Below are positions 23,210 through 35,229 of a stretch of DNA of 64,000 nt, piece by piece. This DNA comes from Thunnus maccoyii (Eukaryota > Chordata > Actinopteri > Scombriformes > Scombridae). Made by a program: the position numbers and the translations under genes. Where the stretch lies: NCBI RefSeq assembly GCF_910596095.1, contig NC_056544.1, forward strand, positions 12,819,155 to 12,883,154, written 5' to 3'. Within the stretch, counting starts at the first letter, position 1. The number at the start of each line of letters is the position of its first letter. A model generated the notes under the pieces. That model had not been told where the DNA came from. It was given only the letters and a program-made list of their open reading frames with translations, and ran no database searches.

Positions 23210-24741
23210 CTACAGGCAGAGGTAAGGAGAACATGAGTATATTTTACCCATTTGTAAGATTGATTTGTAAGACTATTCTGACCAGCAAAAGCACAAAATA
23301 GAACTATATATATTTATTCACAAAATCAAATATCACTGTTTTTCAATACCACAATTCCAATAATGTGCCAATATTTTGGATATGATCATGGGTGATTTCT
23401 GAAATATCTAATCAAAACCAAGATAGGGTCATACGCTATCTAAGAAAAAAAAAAATCATGACTTGCATGATGATTATGACAACCAAACAGGTTATTGTTT
23501 ATTTCACTAAGCTGGTGCAGCCCAGTAAAGGTACATGCAATGCCATCACTGAACAGTTATGCAGCCTTTAAAAAGGAAAATGATCTTATTAATTTAAAAA
23601 GTTGTTTCCATTGTTTTGTTCATCATTCCTGTTGGTTATGACCACATTTTAGTCACCTGCTTAACTGGTGAGATAAAGATCAAACAAGACCACCACACAT
23701 TACTTTGCAACAAAATCGACATGTGACCAACAACCACACAAGCAATCACAAACAAGTCCAGTTTAACACGTAATCTAAACCACTAAACATTTCATCCAAG
23801 TCACTTTCACTTCAAATTAAAATGAAAGCCAGCATTAAGATTATTGCCAAAACTACCGACATTTAACACCTACTGTATGTTGCAGAACTGATTCATGATT
23901 CAAACTTCAACTACTGTGTTTAGACAGGCAGGTACAAAATACATTACAAGTGCCTTACTTTTCACTTTCAAATAAGAAGTTTAGATAATATACTTCAACT
24001 GGATACTTGTTAAAATTTAAGTGCTCATGTATTTGCCTCTTCTTGCCTCTCTTGTACCATTATCACAACAATACAGCTGGTAAGTAAAATGTTGTAATAA
24101 TCAATGGGGATGATTGCCAAAAATTATGAAAATAATAAATAATTAAAATTCTCTTTCAGACCAAGAAATATTATGATAAACACAATCCATGACATTATCT
24201 AGACTTGCATCAAAATGTCAATATAATATTGACATCTGCCAGCTCTACACAATAGATGATCTTTCAAGTAGATGATGATTCAAAATCAATAATCTTGCTC
24301 AACATGGCTGTGAGAAAAGATAATAAAACGACGTGATGGGGAGGCCAACATACATAACCTACCAAACCACTCAGTCAACTTTTCCTAGAGTGTTATGCAG
24401 GCCCAGGTCTTCTTTCTAGTCTGAATAACTGATGGCTACCTCATAGGAGAGAATTACTATTCAAGAAGCACATCCTTGCCTGAGACCATCAGTTTATTGA
24501 CTAAGTAATGAAAACTCCAGCCATTTCTAAGAGTTTCCCCGGTAGCCCACATCCAATATGGGTGACCATGGTTCAGCCACAGGCCACACTGCACTCGCTG
24601 TTAAAGTGCAGACACACTGGGTCTGTTGACGGATGTAAAGTCGATGGATCCCCTTCATTTTCTATGGAGAGCAGGAGATCTGGCCGCGCGGTGCATGATA
24701 GATACGGCACGGCGAGCTGACGGACCAATTGCCATATCTGA

Positions 24742-24780
24742 ATTTGCATAATCACGACTCGACCTCAACTTTATGCAAAT
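24742..24780. promoter_or_regulatory. Inverted pair of octamer (POU) sites
   Basis: ATTTGCAT at 24742-24749 and its reverse complement ATGCAAAT at 24773-24780, 23 bp apart, with a CCAAT at 24725-24729. The surrounding 24.6-25.1 kb is relatively CpG-rich, so this may be an alternative tcf3 promoter or part of an unrecognised repeat. Confidence 0.4.
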
Positions 24781-25186
24781 GAGTCAGTCCAGTGCAATGC
24801 ACCCAGCTCATGAAACTCAGATCAAACTAGGCAGTGCCGATCAAATATGAATCAAGATGCTGTTACTGTATTGCCCATTTCTCGCCTCAAATGTTTCCAG
24901 AAACATATTAGCTGCAATATGAGAAAGTTTGTGACCCAGCTGCCATGTTGAAAACGGACGAGCCAAAAACCAAGCACCGCCCAACTCTCAGTACGTCAAC
25001 CACCACGTCATCCACATGCCAAGTGTGGGTGATTTGGTCCGGTGCGTCCACATGCGTCCTTGCCGGCGCCTGTGTATCTGCACCATTAGTCAGCTCCTGA
25101 GCTCAGGCTGCTTCCTCTACCTCAAAAAGCAACCTGTCCTAACAGCTCTTCTAAACTGAAACTTGCAGAGTAATACAATAGCACTG

Positions 25187-25551
25187 TGGCTGCACCGTAC
25201 AATTATTTTCATTATCAATTAATCTGCTGATTATTTTTTCAATAAACAATTTCTAGTCCATTCAATGTAAAAAAAAAAAATAGTGAAAAAAGTTATTTAC
25301 AATTTCTCTAAGCCCACAGTTTGCAATTTCCTTGACTAACAGGCAAAAACCAAAAGATATTCAGTTTACTGTCATATACGTATGACATAGAAAAGCAGCA
25401 AATCTTCAGCAAATCCTCACATTTGAGAGGCTGAAACCTGAGAATATTTGGCATTCTTGTTTGAAAAATCACTGAAACAATTAACAGATTTTCAGAATCG
25501 TTGCCCATTAATTTCCTTCCGATCAACTAATCAATTTATCACTGTAGCTCT
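25187..25551. repeat. Interspersed MITE-like repeat, family A copy 3
   Basis: A more diverged copy: TGGCTGCACCGTACAATTA at the left, AACCAAAAGATATTCAGTTTACTGTCAT inside (shared with copy 1; described here by position 25348-25375), and CACTGTAGCTCT at the right. Confidence 0.65.
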
Positions 25552-25684
25552 AACTAGCACTACAGTAAATACCAGCTGAGGGAAATCATAATTTATAATT
25601 TTGTTTGATGTCAGTCAGAGGTGTTGATTAAAGCAAGCAAGCAAATATACAATCAAGTGTCTTGTAGGTTGTGTTTGTGACATC

Positions 25685-25815
25685 AGGGTGCAAAACGGCT
25701 AGTGAATGTTCAAATTTTGCCACTCAATACATTACCATTATTTTGTGGCTGGTGAGTGAAGTAAATCTACCTGCCACTTGCACATTTTACCAGACTGGTC
25801 CTGCTAATTTTGTGG
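25685..25815. repeat. Interspersed repeat, family C copy 2
   Basis: Shorter relative of the copy at 20826-21001, in the same orientation, with internal deletions. Confidence 0.6.
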
Positions 25816-27687
25816 CCTGGGTGGCATCTACTAAAGTTGATACATACTGCTGGTAGGTATTCAACTTGATATGAATATTATGAGTAGCCATTCTCTGAAT
25901 TGCTGGTGCTAAGCTAGCATAATTATATAATGTAAAAAAAAAAAAGAAAGAAACAATGGAAAACTACGCTGGCAAAGGAAAACAGTGTGTGCATAGCAGC
26001 AACGCTCACAGAAGGTCAATAGCACAACAATCCAGACCTAAAAAAAAAAAAAAGATCATCCACCTTTGACAGTCTCAACAAAAGCTGATTATTATGAGCT
26101 ACTCCAAATGTTTCTGTTATTTTGTCCATTGCTTGGTTTTGTTGTAAGCAGTTAGTTCAGTAAGGACAGGAAATGCATCCAATACCAAAATAACAAAAAC
26201 TAAAACAAGCACCTCAGGCTATGACTGAAATTCACTTGAAGTCTAAAATAACACAGTAGAAACCACCAGGTAAAACAAATTAGTTTCAGTTACTGTCAGA
26301 CTATTCTTGGCAATTACAAAAGTATTATCCATCACATTATGTTAATTATTTTACCGGTGATACCCCATATTGCATGTACTATCATTACGTTTTTGATAGT
26401 CAAGTAAAATCATGACAAAGAAACAAATAATACTTCACAAAACGATTTTTAAAAAAGGCAAAGGAAGCAACCACTTAGCTCAAAAACAATCCAAACAGTG
26501 ATACAACGGGTAATAATGACACAAATAGAGTTAAGTAATGTGTTATTACCTAGAACAAGCCTAAATATTTTGACCCTAGCTAATCTAGCGATTTCTGTCC
26601 CTCATTGAGCTGAGGTCAAAATGGGGGATTAAGTGTTTAGCCCCTCCTAACAAATGGAAGTTGCATACGCTTGTCTTGAGCACCCCCACATTTGGCCTGC
26701 CCATATGGAGAAAAGTTTAAAGGAAGGCATAGCCATACAACATCTCACACCCTTCTTAAAATGAGTCTGTCTGTTATCAGCAGTCCGTGTTTTCATGGCT
26801 CATGTGAAAGGTTAAAATCCTGCGGGACGTTTAAAAGGACCAAAAAAAAAACAAAAAAAAAAACCTGTTGCCTGCCCCCTTACGTCGAGACACCCCACTG
26901 ATGAACACAAAGACTCGGGTCCACCAAAGTTTCAGCTGAGTGGTCAAAACATGACGAATACAGGAATACAAGTCGATTTTTGTTTTACATAGCTGGCTAC
27001 AGACGAGTTTATATAGTGCAGGATGGAGAAATAAAAAAGGCTTTAGCTGCATTCTTGATGCTTGTTAGTGTTGTTGTGGTGGTGGGTTGTTGAAAAATGT
27101 AGAGGAGGAGGGGGGTAGAAAATAATACCCCCAAGAAATACTTTTAACCAGAAAGAAAACTGCATAATTTTATGGTTTAATTATACTTATGGTTAAAGTG
27201 AACATGCTACGTTAGGAAAACTGTAAAATGTGGAGAACAGGTGGAAGACGTTGCAAATTTAGCCGTAACCGTTAATATTCTAAAACCAAACATCAACGTC
27301 TGTCTGTGTTAACGTTTTTTTTAGCTAACGTTAACGCACTTGTTTCTTGAAAAAACCTACGTACTAGTACTACAGACAGCAGTATCCTGAGGGGGAGCTA
27401 AGTCAGTCTGGTAATATGCTAATGTGCTGTAACGTTAGAGCCCATTGAAGTGAACAAAGAAGTCTTTTCCACCACACATGAGCTCCAAATACTCCGTAAT
27501 AACACCGCAAGCTCGCTCGGGCCGAAGGGACGAAAATCCAAGACCCCGCTTTTCCCGGCGGTGGCACTCAATACAACTTGAACGATGCGCTTAAAAACTT
27601 GACTATTACTCCGCTTACAACGTGACAGACAACTTCTCTTTAACATGCACAAGCTTGTTATGAGTGTGTATTTATCCAAACATTTAC

Positions 27688-27950
27688 CTGGATTGAATAT
27701 TGTAGCATCAAACACAGAGAAATGAACGGCTGGAGTAGAGAGAAAAACAAAGTTAGGTATAGGATCCTTCCCCCCGTGGTCCGGTCTGTGGGCTTGATGA
27801 AGATGAGGAAAGACAATATGAACCTCTCCAGCGCCCGCCTCGTCTCGCTGCTGTCTTCGTCACGAAACCGAAAATACGTCTCTAACACGAACCATAACTC
27901 TTGTCTTACTCCGTTGCCCTAACGTTGTTGAAATTGCAACAATTTCATTT
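27688..27950 (-). other. tcf3: Candidate noncoding exon 1 of tcf3
   Basis: On the minus strand a strong donor (ATCCAG then GTAAATG, intron beginning at 27687) closes a moderately CpG-rich stretch about 4.5 kb upstream of the first coding exon. Splicing it to the 23209 acceptor puts no in-frame ATG ahead of the Tcf3 start. The left end of the exon (transcription start) is not defined by sequence. An alternative promoter near 24.6-25.1 kb is also possible. Confidence 0.35.
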
Positions 27951-28250
27951 TCCAAGTAGACATTTTAACAGCCTCCACATTGTCGGTTCCAATGAAGTAT
28001 TACTCCGCCGCGCACAGCCTACGGGTGGACATGGACGCTGAAACATCAGCGGTGTCCAATTTCAACTAAAACGAAGAAACCGAACGAAGCGGGTTTCGAC
28101 GGCTTCTGTGCTGATGCGAGGGTTTTCTTAAATACCGCAAAATGTCACTGCTTCGTGTCTGCAAACGGGAAACAAAATGATCGGAGTGCCAAATCGCGGG
28201 GATCTATGTCGAGTAGCGGATGAGGACAGCGGAAAGCCCAACAGACTAGC
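27951..28250 (-). promoter_or_regulatory. tcf3: Candidate tcf3 promoter, locally CpG-enriched
   Basis: CpG dinucleotides are more frequent here than in the AT-rich flanks, with TCCAATG and TCCAATTT CCAAT-like boxes and no clear TATA box. Position upstream of the candidate exon 1 is the main argument. Confidence 0.3.
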
Positions 28251-30780
28251 CCAGTTGAAGATGGAATGATAATATCGGAGGGAGGACCAATTGGATAGGA
28301 CGAACATTTGATTGACAAGTGGAACGTCCACATATGTTTCAACATCAACCTTTAGGGCAGCCTCATTTTGCCCATGGGTTACCCGCATTATAATTCTGTC
28401 CTCAAACAGTGCCTGGGCAACAAAAAATGTTATGTGTGTGTCAATAAGAGATTTGAGTTCACTTGGCTCACTTATGCCAAACACGGATAAGATTGAAAAA
28501 AAAAAAGTTTATCTTAGAAAAGATTGTAATTGGGCATGTTTCTTAAATTCATGGCCAAAGACACCAGATTATGGGGTGACCTTGCTATTAAAACATTCTT
28601 AAGAATAATATAGTATTATAGTGACTATATTGCCTTATATGTATGATAATATTAGTCATGTTGCATTATTAAATATAAGTGCATATTTGCAAAGGCTTTA
28701 TTGTCAAATATTTTTAGTTTCAGTCTAGTGATATGGGTGAAAAAACATCTGTAGTTAGAAAATACTCTGGCATGTTGAGTGCAAAATATGTACGTCAATG
28801 CATTTCTGTGGAAGAGAGAAAGAATGTGGCAGAAAAAAATTAGTTATACAGCAACTTCCTTTAAACACTTTTTTTTGCCCAGCAACATCCAAACTTGAAC
28901 CATACGACTCTGAGTTTATAGCATGAGACAGCACCTAACTCAACAAAAATGGCCAGCCTGCTGTTTTTCATGAGCTGTACCTTGGTGGTTATGTAAACAA
29001 GGCTGCAGTTAATGTCTGCGATGGTTTTGAGACTTTCTAGAGAAAACCTCAACTGGTGTGAGGGGAAACAACCTAAATAACATCTGTGCTGCCCTTTACG
29101 AGAAAACTCAGCCATCCACTTTGTGGTTCATGGGGACATGCACACACACATGCTCAGCATGCATTGCACACATGCACTCAAGCACACACCTGTATGCCAT
29201 TAAAAGCAGGACTAAATACCGGTTATCATGTTATCCTTTTAGATCCAAATAAGTGTACAAAAACTGTCTCAGAATATTTTCCTAACACACAGACAGACAA
29301 TGCATGCTTATAATTACATTGTTAAAGACAGATGCAGTAAATGAAAAGAGGCTGTAAGGGTAAAATACTCACCAGCACAACTCAGCTCTAGATATATTTG
29401 CAGCAGGGTTTGGTAGTGTTCAGTCAGTGTGAGGAGATCAACCTCATTATGACAAAACTTGTCTCATGTCACAGATTCACTGTGAAGCTCCTACAGTACA
29501 CCTGGGGAAAGACGGAGCATGTTTTTGCCATGGAAGTGATCATATCGCTGCTTTGCATGAAACATCAAACAATGTTTGGTTTGTTGCCTTTTAAAAAGTA
29601 GGACGAACGACATAGAGGCAAAACATCATGGTTGTACGGTGAGGTGCAAGACACACAAAAAAGCTATATTTAGAGTGGAACTCCATTTTCCTAACCCCAA
29701 AGTGTGTACCCTCCTCTCCACCCACACTTTCCTGGGCTCCCTCTTCTTCTAGAATTGTAAATGGGTTACCCCCATGCAGCCACCCACGCATCAGGTACAG
29801 TATAAAAAACCTGGGGCATCCTGTTATGACTTCTGGTTTCCTGTTTCCTGTGAAAAATACAGCCCCCTCACTCTCACACAATCATTCACACACACAAAAC
29901 ACACTCATGTACTCTGCTGTTTGTATATATTAGTGTGTACTTATGATCATGGCCCCAGTATTTCGGAATGTAGCCAATATAAATGTCATACTGCCACTTG
30001 GATTCAATTAATGATATAGTGGCATGTTTTTTAGTCCTTTTTAGAAGAGGGCTGGGTTTATTCTCGTGGTCAGTGTTCAGAGCTGTGAAATATAGCTGCA
30101 GCAATGTGTGTCATTAGGCTGCAAGATGACAAGAGCAGCTGTTTTCCTCTGTTCTTCACAACATTTAATTTGTTTTTATTTCATGTATACATATTCACAT
30201 GTCACATGCCAGAGAGGAAGATGTACAAGTGTCAAGGGACCAGTGAAACAGCAATAACAGCGGTGTGTGCTCGTGTGTGAACTGTTAGGCCCCTGTTTGC
30301 CAAAAAAATATGAAAATAACACTGTTTGTGACACACAACATGCTGCCACTGCACCAACCCCCGCCAAGATACCTGAGCATCCCTCTCCACAGGGGTCAGT
30401 CACATCACTCTTAATGAGCAGAAATCGTTGTACCTTCCTGTGGTGCTCTAGCCTGCCGTGCCGAATGCTCAGTGATGGTGTACACAGTTAATTGTCTTGG
30501 CACAAACTCATAGCCCCATTTTTCCCCCTCTTTTGTGTGGAGGCTTCTGTTGATGCTGGAACAGAATTTCGACACACTTGTGTAGTGCATTTTCTATATG
30601 TGTGTTTTGGATGGGTGCCAATTGTCACCTTGTTTATATTTGATGCAAGTCTAAAAGCAGCAGTGTTAAGTATTTTTTTATAAAAATCTTTTTGTTTCTG
30701 TTTGATCAAAAGGGGTTTCTACATTTTATGGACTCCCTCACTCACTTCTTCTCCTTGTTTTTGAAGAGAAAAAGCACAAT
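28251..30780. other. Spacer upstream of tcf3, no recognised gene
   Basis: AT-rich. A 118-codon frame at 28128-28484 on the minus strand has protein-like composition but matches no family I know. I see no convincing splice-site framework. Confidence 0.4.
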
Positions 30781-30834
30781 AGCATCCTGTTCTTTTCCCT
30801 AATTTTTAGCTCATCATCCCCTCCCCCTTTCTTG

Positions 30835-30960
30835 CAGATTGGAATTCATTAGCAATCAAAGAGCCACTGACAAACGCCCAATCTTAATTACCCCCTCATT
30901 TGCATATTTGCATATTAATGACTGCAGACTTTGCTGTTTTTCTGCTGCAGTAGTTCCCCT
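30835..30960. promoter_or_regulatory. Candidate conserved element with tandem octamers
   Basis: Contains GGAATTCATTAGCAATCAAA, CTTAATTA, then two perfectly abutting octamers ATTTGCAT (30898-30905 and 30906-30913), followed by ATTAATGA. The compact cluster in otherwise low-information DNA looks like a POU/homeodomain enhancer core. Confidence 0.5.
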
Positions 30961-32032
30961 CCCATCAACATTGAGAGACTCAGACTTAGCCACCACACAT
31001 GCTGCAACACTATGTGTCTTTCACACAGCTCACGGCCTACTACTTTCAGCCTGAAGTTGACAGACATTTGAGGGAAGACATTTCATTATCACTCCAGACA
31101 AGAGCCAAACAGATGAAGCACTATGTCTGTCATTTAAGTGGGGGACGAATGTATGTAAGCAGTGCTGAAGTTCACTGCCCTCCTTTCGCTTCCTTTCAGT
31201 ATTATGCATTTGATAACTTGGTGGCAACAACATATACACAGTACACCATACAGTCTATGTACTGTATATTTTGATATTTCTGTTCAGGAACAGAAGTGTT
31301 TGTATCAAAGTGTTTGGTGCTATTAAACCTAATATGCCTCCCCCTTCTGGTGAAATGGGCATAAATGAAAACATCATGTTCTCATGTTACAATACATACC
31401 ATTTATTAACAATTATAACGCTTTATATAATTATAAAGAAAACGCTTTAGATGATTTTACCATAAGAAAATCATCCAGATCTTTAAAACGTTACTGAAAG
31501 GAGGAAGTACACAAATAGAACAGAACAGAAGAGTGAAATGCCCCTGATGCTGCCACAACACAGGATGCACTTCAATGGCAAATCCATGGCCTGTTGTTTG
31601 CATTATAACGTATACAAAGACATCACCATTTGTTTCAACTGAGACCACTCAGTGAGTAATGATGCAGCTTCCACAAGAGATAAAAGCAGTCTTGTTACAG
31701 CAAGTACTGTCCAGGGCTGAATTTCTCACAGGCAGCCTCTGCCCAAGTGTAGCTAATCTGTAGCTGGTACCAGTACAAGCTGAGGATGCTGCTTTAAATA
31801 ACCAAGAAACAACCTCAAGATACAAAGTGAGCAGAGAGTGCATTGCAGGTTGTTACGTTATTTTTCAAAATTTGTAGAAATCATGTCAACAATTTAAAAA
31901 AAAACCTAAAGTCAGTCATCTCTTGCTAACACAGACGCACATGACCCATCCTGCTCAGTAAAAATAAACACTTCCTTACAATTCACAGTGTGTTTGCATA
32001 ACAGATATAAAACCAAATGTATATACACACGG

Positions 32033-32668
32033 GTGACAAATTAAAGGAAAAACCAGTACAGGCCTGAATGCTTGACTCCTACAGTGAGGGGATCCGGTGG
32101 CTCTGTTATGCTGTGGGGGGCATTTTGCTGGCATGGTTTGGGTCCACTTGTCCCCTTTTTGAAGAATGGTGTTCCTCAGCCTTGGCATTGATTCTACAAG
32201 TCTCTGAAACTCTTCTGGAGGGATGAACACCAAACATATTCCCTCATTTGGTGTTTTGATGATAGTGATGGAGAGCACTGTCTAACACATCAGTCCAAAA
32301 TCTCCCATAGGTGTTCAACTGAATTGAGATCTGATGAGTGTGAAGGCCATAACATATGATTCACATCATTTTCATACTCATCAAACCATTCAGTGACCTC
32401 TCGTGCCCTGTGAATTGGGGCACTGTCATGCTGGAAGAGACCACTCCCATCAAGATAGAAATGTTTCATCATAGGATAAAGGTGATGACTCAGAACAGCA
32501 TTGTATTGATTTGCAGTGACCCTTCCCTCTAAGGGGACAAATGGACTTAAACCATACCAGCAAAATGCCCCCCCCCCCCCCCAGCATAACAGAGTCACCA
32601 CATCCCCGTCATTGTGGGGGTCAAGCATTCATGCCTGTACTGGTTTTTCCTTTAATTTTCACCTGTCT
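32033..32668 (-). mobile_element. Tc1/mariner remnant with long inverted ends
   Basis: The outer ends are inverted copies: GGTGACAAATTAAAGGAAAA at the left (32034 on) and its complement near 32640-32660 at the right, each followed by an ACCAGTACAGGC-like segment. The inverted similarity continues inward to about 32160 and 32515, including the GGGGGCATTTTGCTGGCATG segment. The interior encodes a transposase fragment. The element is too short and too broken to be autonomous. Confidence 0.8.
32130..32628 (-). pseudogene. Tc1/mariner transposase C-terminal fragment
   Basis: Minus-strand translation shows a DDE-transposase C-terminal region: FCWYGLSPFVPLEGRVTANQ, LFQHDSAPIHRAREV with the second catalytic Asp, and [19 protein letters not shown] with the third acidic region. 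After a break in frame, [18 protein letters not shown] continues at 32160-32230. The N-terminal DNA-binding domain and first catalytic Asp are absent. This is a non-functional relic. Confidence 0.85.
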
Positions 32669-32963
32669 GTATGAATCTGTCTGTACTTGTACAGATGCTT
32701 AACTGTAATTGTAATATCTAGGATTGACACATTTGTGCTGTAAGTCTCAGACCACTTCTGAAAAATTCAGACTAGAAAACTGACCAATGTTCTCACACAT
32801 TTGGAGGAATTATGTTGTTATTGATTTAAGATGAAATATTATAAATAACAGAGATCCTGTAGACTGACTTTTCAGTGCAAACTATAGATACAGCATCTTT
32901 CCTAGCACTTGATCTGACGTACTTGTCAGCAGAGTTGGTTTGATAGATGGAGCCTTTGACACC

Positions 32964-33185
32964 TCACCTAAGGGAGGATGTGGGAAACAAGGAGTGTATT
33001 TTCAGGCGTGTGGTTTTAGGTAGCAGCTTCTCCATGTTTTTATATGCACATATAAGTGTTCTTAGATTGTGTGTTCGGTCTGCGGTGTGTGTAGGAGTGC
33101 GAGGTCGGTACAGCCCCATGGTTTTACAAAGCCAGCCAGCAAAGTCTACCTCTTCCGCCTCAGACCGCTTGATAAATGTATGGTT
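32964..33185 (-). other. Possible isolated terminal exon, unrecognised
   Basis: A strong acceptor on the minus strand (TTTTAGTTTTGTTGCAG) is followed by an open frame starting [20 protein letters not shown] and continuing to a stop near 32964. Composition is protein-like for the first 40 residues. The family is not recognised. The acceptor phase (0) does not match the last identified exon of the slc22 pseudogene (phase 2). It could be the last exon of an otherwise missed or decayed gene, or chance. Confidence 0.22.
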
Positions 33186-34273
33186 CTGCAACAAAACTAA
33201 AACAATTAAGTGCAAATAAGATAGAGGAAGACTGGAAACTGAGCAGAGCAGAGTGAGAGATCAAATTACCAATCCTTTTTTCATTTTATAACTCATTACA
33301 CTACTGTGTCCCAGCTGTTAAATTTTCTTTACAAAAAACAAAAACACCACATTTCCCTTCACCAAACACTAGTATTGTTTCTTTGCGTGCAGGATGGCAT
33401 GTAGAGTGGCACTAACAGATGTTGTCAATTTAAACATCCACACTGATGACGTGCATAAAGTGGACTCTTTGGATAAAAAATGGTGGCTATTTCACGGACA
33501 TCTCTAATGTGTATCATGCATCTAATGTTTTACTGTAGGCTGAAAGCTGCATTTGAACTTAAAGTATCATCTTCATGTTTTGGATAAAGACAGGCAGTCC
33601 TCTTCCTACTGTAACTCCATAATTATAGACAATACTAAAGAACACACTATGTTCCTAATTCAGGCTTATTGATCAAACACCTAACTTTAAGTTAAGTGTG
33701 GCAGCTGTATCATGAAGGAAAAGAAATATAATAAAACTTAATCAGACTCTGATCAGTATGTATGGGCAAATTATTGGACAATATTGACAGACTCAGATTC
33801 GAGTTGAGGCCAAAAACACATGATCAGGACATCCCTGCTAACGTGTATATAACATTGCTCACTTCTTATCGAATCTGATTTTTCTCATTTACGCAAAGCA
33901 GGTACGGGTTTCATTGTAGTGCACCAGTTTCTGAACCTATTACTGTAAGAACAGAGACCCAGAGAGAAGTTAAACAATCACCATCAGCATTTTCAAGTAC
34001 GCCCCATCTGCTGGACTGTGGAAATAAAACAAGAGAGAGGAATCATCCATGGAGTTTGTCATGACGCACTGCCTGAATGTTTTTGATTAGACTATGTGTG
34101 GTGTGGGAATTGTTATGTTGTTTATTGTTATTGTATGTAAAAATTACAGCTAAGCAATGTTGTCAGGCAAAAGTGTTGTCTCACCACTTTGTCACAAAGT
34201 GAGAGGAAATCAGAGGTAAATACCCTATGTGGTTCACTCTGCGGCCGAGACAGTGCTGTAGTGAGTATAGTGA

Positions 34274-34294
34274 GGGGGGTGGGGGGTGGGGGGT
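34274..34294 (+). other. G-quadruplex motif
   Basis: Three runs of six G separated by single T, preceded by GA. This satisfies the G3+N1 quadruplex pattern with minimal loops. Confidence 0.75.
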
Positions 34295-34305
34295 TGCTCA
34301 GCCTC

Positions 34306-34590
34306 TCTATCGCTCTGAAGTGAAATTGGTTTGTGGAAACAGGAAGTTTCCTTTTTAATAGTCTGAATTCAGACAGAACACAGCTCATAGATGACATTTT
34401 ATAGAGGGCTTTAATTTTGAGATTCAACATCATACTGTCCTGATATTGTCTGAGTGACACTCCCAGGTGGTCTGCTATCATTCTGAAGTGAAATTGGTCT
34501 GTGGAAACAGGAAGTTTCTCAATGACAGTCTGAGGTGGTGCACTGTCATTTTCAAGTCAGACTGGTGTTTGGAAATGTTTTCTTTATTAT
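34306..34590 (+). repeat. Diverged direct repeats
   Basis: The phrase CTGAAGTGAAATTGGTTTGT plus GGAAACAGGAAGTTTC occurs near 34314 and again, with one change, near 34482. A weaker third version follows near 34552 (CAAGTCAGACTGGTGTTTGG). Spacing is about 70-170 bp. Confidence 0.65.
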
Positions 34591-35084
34591 TAAGTTTGAC
34601 TAATTATTCACACAATTGAAATGACAGCCTCGATTTTCAGCTGGCAGGCGGTAGTTAATATTGTTCATTTTATTTATTATTCAATATTTATTCATTTTGT
34701 TTTAGTTATTTATGATTTTTTTAATCTATTTGTTTGTTTGTTTATTCATTCATTCATTATTGACTGACTGTGACTGACTAACTGAAATCTCTTTCACCTG
34801 AACGTCTCTTTTGTTTAGAAATCAGTTGTTACACGCTCTTACCGTAATGTCTAGTATATAAACGTACTCCAAAACTACGTGGGGGCTAGTTTGACCGTGT
34901 TTCTCGAAGTGGAGGCTGGCCTATCTGCAGTACTAGCATCGTGGTCCCAGCAATAAAATAATGAAATAAATGGATTAAAACCTAATCTGCTGGACTATCT
35001 ACAATGTACCGGCAAACTAAATGTCGTCGTCGATTGCGCGTCTACGTCGCTTTGTACGACGTACAACGGCGTCGCTTTTCCTCC

Positions 35085-35229
35085 CATCCATACGATGTTA
35101 GACCAAGTCCAGTTCAAAACCCAATATACTTAAACTTGTCAAATCTGAGCTAGATTATTATTATTAAGATTTGACAAGTCTAAGTGTAGTGTTTTCCGAT
35201 CTGGATCTGGTCTAATGTGGTCTGGATGG
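35085..35229. repeat. Imperfect palindrome about 145 bp long
   Basis: Nested inverted words: CCATCCA...TGGATGG at the ends, TTAGACCAAGTCCAG against CTGGATCTGGTCTAA, and CTTAAACTTGTCAAATCT against AGATTTGACAAGTCTAAG, around a TTATTATTA centre. It could be a small foldback MITE. Confidence 0.7.

Noticed and set aside
28128-28484. 118-codon minus-strand frame near the tcf3 promoter
   Set aside because: Composition is protein-like but no family is recognised, and there is no supporting exon structure.
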